DNA from: Dokdonella sp.
Lineage (GTDB): Bacteria > Pseudomonadota > Gammaproteobacteria > Xanthomonadales > Rhodanobacteraceae
Length of the DNA stretch: 64,000 bases
Assembly: GCA_016712865.1 (NCBI GenBank)
Contig: JADJQH010000003.1
Span: forward strand, 122,932 to 186,931
Direction: 5' to 3'
This document shows, piece after piece, positions 62,963 to 64,000 of the stretch (positions are counted from its first letter, which is position 1; the number at the start of each line of letters is the position of its first letter). Below the pieces are notes generated by a model, which worked only from the letters and a program-made list of their open reading frames with translations, made no database searches and had not been told where the DNA came from. The position numbers and the translations under genes were made by a program.

Positions 62963-64000
62963 TTACTTCTTCTTCGGGATGTACAGATCGGTGATCGTGC
63001 CTTCGTGAACTTCCGCGGCCATGCCGACGGATTCGCTCGGGGTCGGGTGCGGATGGATGGTGAGGCCGATGTCGGCGGCTTCGCAGCCCATTTCGATAGC
63101 AAGGGCGACTTCGGCGATGAGGTCACCGGCATTCGGGGCGACGATGCCGGCGCCGAGCACGCGGTGGCTGGCTTCATCGAAGATCAGTTTGGTGAAGCCT
63201 TCGGTGCGGCCAATGCCAATGGCACGGCCGGAAGCCGCAGCGAAAACTTGCCAACACCGTAGGCGATGCCTTGCGCCTTGGCTTCGGTTTCGGTGGGAAC
63301 CAACCAGGTTCCGGATCGGTGTAGGCGACCGGGGAATCACCCGCGCGACGAACTCGCTCTTCTCGTACGCTGCCACTTCCGGCCACTTTTTCCTTCGTGG
63401 GTGGCCTTGTGCGCGAGCATGAGGTTGTCCGACCAGATCACCGATGGCAAAGATATGAAGCACGTTGGTGCCGCATCTGCCGGTCAACCGGAATGAAATA
63501 ACGATCGGTCACGTTCACGCCCGGCCGCTTGCGCGTTGATCTTGCCGCCATTGGCCGAACGGCCGATGGCGACCAACACCGTCATAATAGGTTTGCGGTT
63601 CCGGGCGCCTTTCCCCTTCAAACGTGGCGGTGAGGCCCTTCTTGCCGGCTTCGATCTTCGCGACTTTCACCTTGAGATGAATCCGGCTAGCGTTTGGCCA
63701 GACGCTGCTGCAAGGGTCGAACAAGATCGGCATCGGCGCCGGGCATCAACTGGTCGAACAGTTCGACCACGGTGACCTCGAGGCCCAGCGCGTCGTACAC
63801 GCACGCCATTTCAAGGCCAATGATGCCGCCGCCGACCACCAGCAGTTTCTTTGGGATGTCGGCAAGATCCAACGCATCGGTGGAATCCATCATGCGCGTG
63901 TCGTCGGGGAATCGGGCAATTTCACCGCTTGTGAACCGGCAGCAATGATGGCTTTCCCGAAGCGCACCAGTTTCTTGCAGTCCTTGCCTTCCACTTCGAT
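62963..64000 (-). pseudogene. lpdA: dihydrolipoamide dehydrogenase, multiple frame breaks, 5' end outside window
   Basis: The C-terminal two thirds of lipoamide dehydrogenase (E3) in scattered frames. Recognisable blocks, from 5' to 3', are [14 protein letters not shown], '[20 protein letters not shown]' (NAD-binding), 'KVAKIEAGKKGLTATFEG', HIFAIGDLVGQ, a VAYTDPE block and 'HPHPTPSESVGMAAEVHEG', which carries the catalytic His; the end is LYIPKKK. Between the blocks at least six frame changes are needed, for example one T missing near 63912. This strongly suggests poor sequence at the contig end. E3 oxidises dihydrolipoamide in pyruvate and 2-oxoglutarate dehydrogenase complexes. Confidence 0.88.

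Overview
The window reads as a high-GC gammaproteobacterial chromosome. The gene content (UbiE, YcgL, DjlA, MsrA/MsrB, a LuxR receptor, TolB/PDZ/S41 tricorn-like proteases, a DUF1302/DUF1329/RND block) and the dense GTAG-headed REP palindromes, like those known from Stenotrophomonas, point to the order Xanthomonadales/Lysobacterales, possibly a Rhodanobacteraceae-like member. That placement is inference from gene families and repeats; no rRNA or tRNA gene was recognised. Both ends cut genes: a secreted BNR/Ycf48-type repeat protein at the left and dihydrolipoamide dehydrogenase at the right. The right end carries many frame breaks, as expected of a poorly resolved contig end.

Layout. 1-19 kb: secreted BNR/PKD protein, ParA-like ATPase, two large periplasmic tricorn-like proteases (3.5-6.8 kb and 15.0-18.2 kb), an M1 aminopeptidase, a LuxR-type receptor followed by an orphan lux box, ubiE, a 1132-residue membrane/ankyrin protein, a YcgL protein and rpe. 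19-24 kb: an unusual five-gene minus-strand operon (PKD protein, three small membrane proteins of which two are duplicates, and a large secreted protein with a phospholipase C-like histidine motif). 24-30 kb: small secreted proteins, DjlA, purC and a membrane J-domain protein. 30-39.4 kb: a tight operon encoding a lipase-like lipoprotein, a DUF1302 outer-membrane barrel, DUF1329, a Ycf48-like protein and an RND/MMPL transporter, which looks like one envelope lipid-handling system. 39.5-42.5 kb: an SDR protein coupled to a histidine-kinase-like protein that lacks its phosphoacceptor His, and a CaCA-type exchanger that lacks its acidic residues. 42.7-48.1 kb: an ABM monooxygenase, msrA-msrB, a frame-broken gamma-glutamyltransferase, a PhzF-family protein and a GFA-domain protein. 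48.1-58.2 kb: an island of secreted beta-helix and Calx-beta proteins separated by REP arrays, all ending in a shared C-terminal motif of the form IFxxGF(E/D). 58.3-61.3 kb: an ECF-type sigma factor overlapping a serine/threonine kinase with a repeat-rich C-terminal region, each with one frame break. 61.7-64 kb: TrmY, a 187-bp tandem repeat that carries copies of the lpdA tail, and the broken lpdA.

The strongest leads are the shared C-terminal IFxxGF(E/D) tag, the orphan perfect lux box beside a LuxR receptor with no luxI in view, the five-gene envelope operon, and several repeat families (a 120-bp palindrome with co-varying arms, a 250-bp element with terminal inverted repeats, GTAG-headed REPs in tandem arrays, and a 187-bp repeat built on the end of lpdA). 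Several genes carry one- or two-base breaks next to intact conserved motifs. These look more like sequencing errors than decay, but raw reads would be needed to decide.
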